Made by a program: the position numbers and the translations under genes. 64,000 nt of DNA from Actinorhabdospora filicis (GTDB taxonomy: Bacteria > Actinomycetota > Actinomycetes > Mycobacteriales > Micromonosporaceae), in the NCBI RefSeq assembly GCF_030269765.1, contig NZ_BSTX01000001.1, forward strand, positions 1,805,370 through 1,869,369, read 5' to 3'. The notes under the pieces were generated by a model. It saw only the letters and a program-made list of their open reading frames with translations. It did not search any database and was not told the origin of the DNA. Positions 63,839 through 64,000 of this stretch are shown here, piece after piece. The first letter of the stretch is position 1. The number at the start of each line of letters is the position of its first letter.

Positions 63839-63990
63839 TTCCGTCCCGCTGCCGCGACGGGAGGAGTGAACGAGTGGGACGGAACGCGGGTACTCGGGCT
63901 CGCGCCGCCGAATGGGACGCACACCGTTGCGGGTCAGCGCCGGAATCGCACCGGACTTCCCCCGCGGGCCGAAGATGAAATTGTGGTCAA
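63839..63990 (-). ncRNA. Cobalamin riboswitch
   Basis: In the 5' leader of the ECF/B12 operon on the minus strand. The core GGGGAAGTCCGGTGCGATTC and the following GCTGACCCGCAAC (63924-63963) match the conserved cobalamin aptamer junction; AGCCCGAGTACCCGC (63885-63900 region) matches the 3' B12-box element. A 9-bp stem (63839-63847 with 63876-63884) closes the segment next to the start codon and can be the expression platform. Predicts repression of the operon by adenosyl- or methylcobalamin. Confidence 0.92.
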
Positions 63991-64000
63991 CAGTCTCTCG

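Overview
The window is chromosomal DNA from a high-GC, mycothiol-producing actinomycete. The evidence is GTG starts, many GTGA/ATGA stop-start overlaps, CarD, a mycothiol-dependent isomerase family protein, an ECF42-type sigma factor and a type I-E CRISPR repeat. The order cannot be fixed from sequence alone. About 60 genes are supported. At least fifteen starts have a TANNNT -10 hexamer 5-8 bases upstream and no Shine-Dalgarno sequence, so they are probably leaderless; this was used to choose starts.

1-6.1 kb: an NB-ARC regulator cut by the left edge, then a homogentisate (tyrosine/phenylalanine) degradation locus (fahA plus an unrecognised partner, divergent from hmgA), and a MarR/NmrA divergent pair. 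6.1-11.8 kb: TPR proteins, ispF, radA, a lipoprotein and two paralogous anchored secreted proteins. 11.8-15.6 kb: a compact secondary-metabolite locus with a UbiA prenyltransferase, a UbiG-like methyltransferase, an acyl-CoA-dehydrogenase-fold flavoprotein lacking the usual catalytic Glu, and a type III polyketide synthase. This gene set suggests a prenylated, methylated alkylresorcinol or hydroquinone lipid.

15.7-22.4 kb: carD, then a gene-poor stretch with a two-spacer CRISPR array without cas genes, a compact DnaA-box cluster and several minisatellites, interrupted by a PH-domain membrane protein and disA. 22.4-34.7 kb: a cupin/MarR pair, PAP2 phosphatase, HAD hydrolase, FAD oxidoreductase, DMT transporter, AlkZ-like protein, a large GH38 alpha-mannosidase, and four small related membrane proteins. 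34.8-44.9 kb: cysS-rlmB, Uma2, an Hsp70/PQQ-propeller membrane fusion, a methyltransferase, class I fumarase and a sigma/anti-sigma-like pair. 45-53.3 kb: a repetitive secreted protein, an RCK-gated channel-like protein, an iodotyrosine-deiodinase-like nitroreductase, a secreted serine protease, a DUF4241-like protein, mutY and an anchored secreted protein.

53.3-58.5 kb: an ECF42-like sigma factor beside YCII and DUF1579-like genes and an MDMPI-family gene, with two further minisatellites, one carrying copies of an MDMPI-like motif; then two divergent MarR genes around a near-palindromic operator. 58.5-64 kb: a probable vitamin B12 capture operon. It begins with a cobalamin riboswitch (minus strand, right edge), followed by a wall-anchored alpha/alpha-barrel protein, a DUF4430-like anchored protein, and EcfT, fused EcfA and EcfS. 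The two extracellular proteins look like the alpha and beta domains of intrinsic factor/transcobalamin made as separate polypeptides.

The housekeeping genes carD, ispF, radA, disA, cysS, rlmB and mutY are the set found close together in mycobacteria, here spread over about 45 kb with accessory genes and repeats between them.
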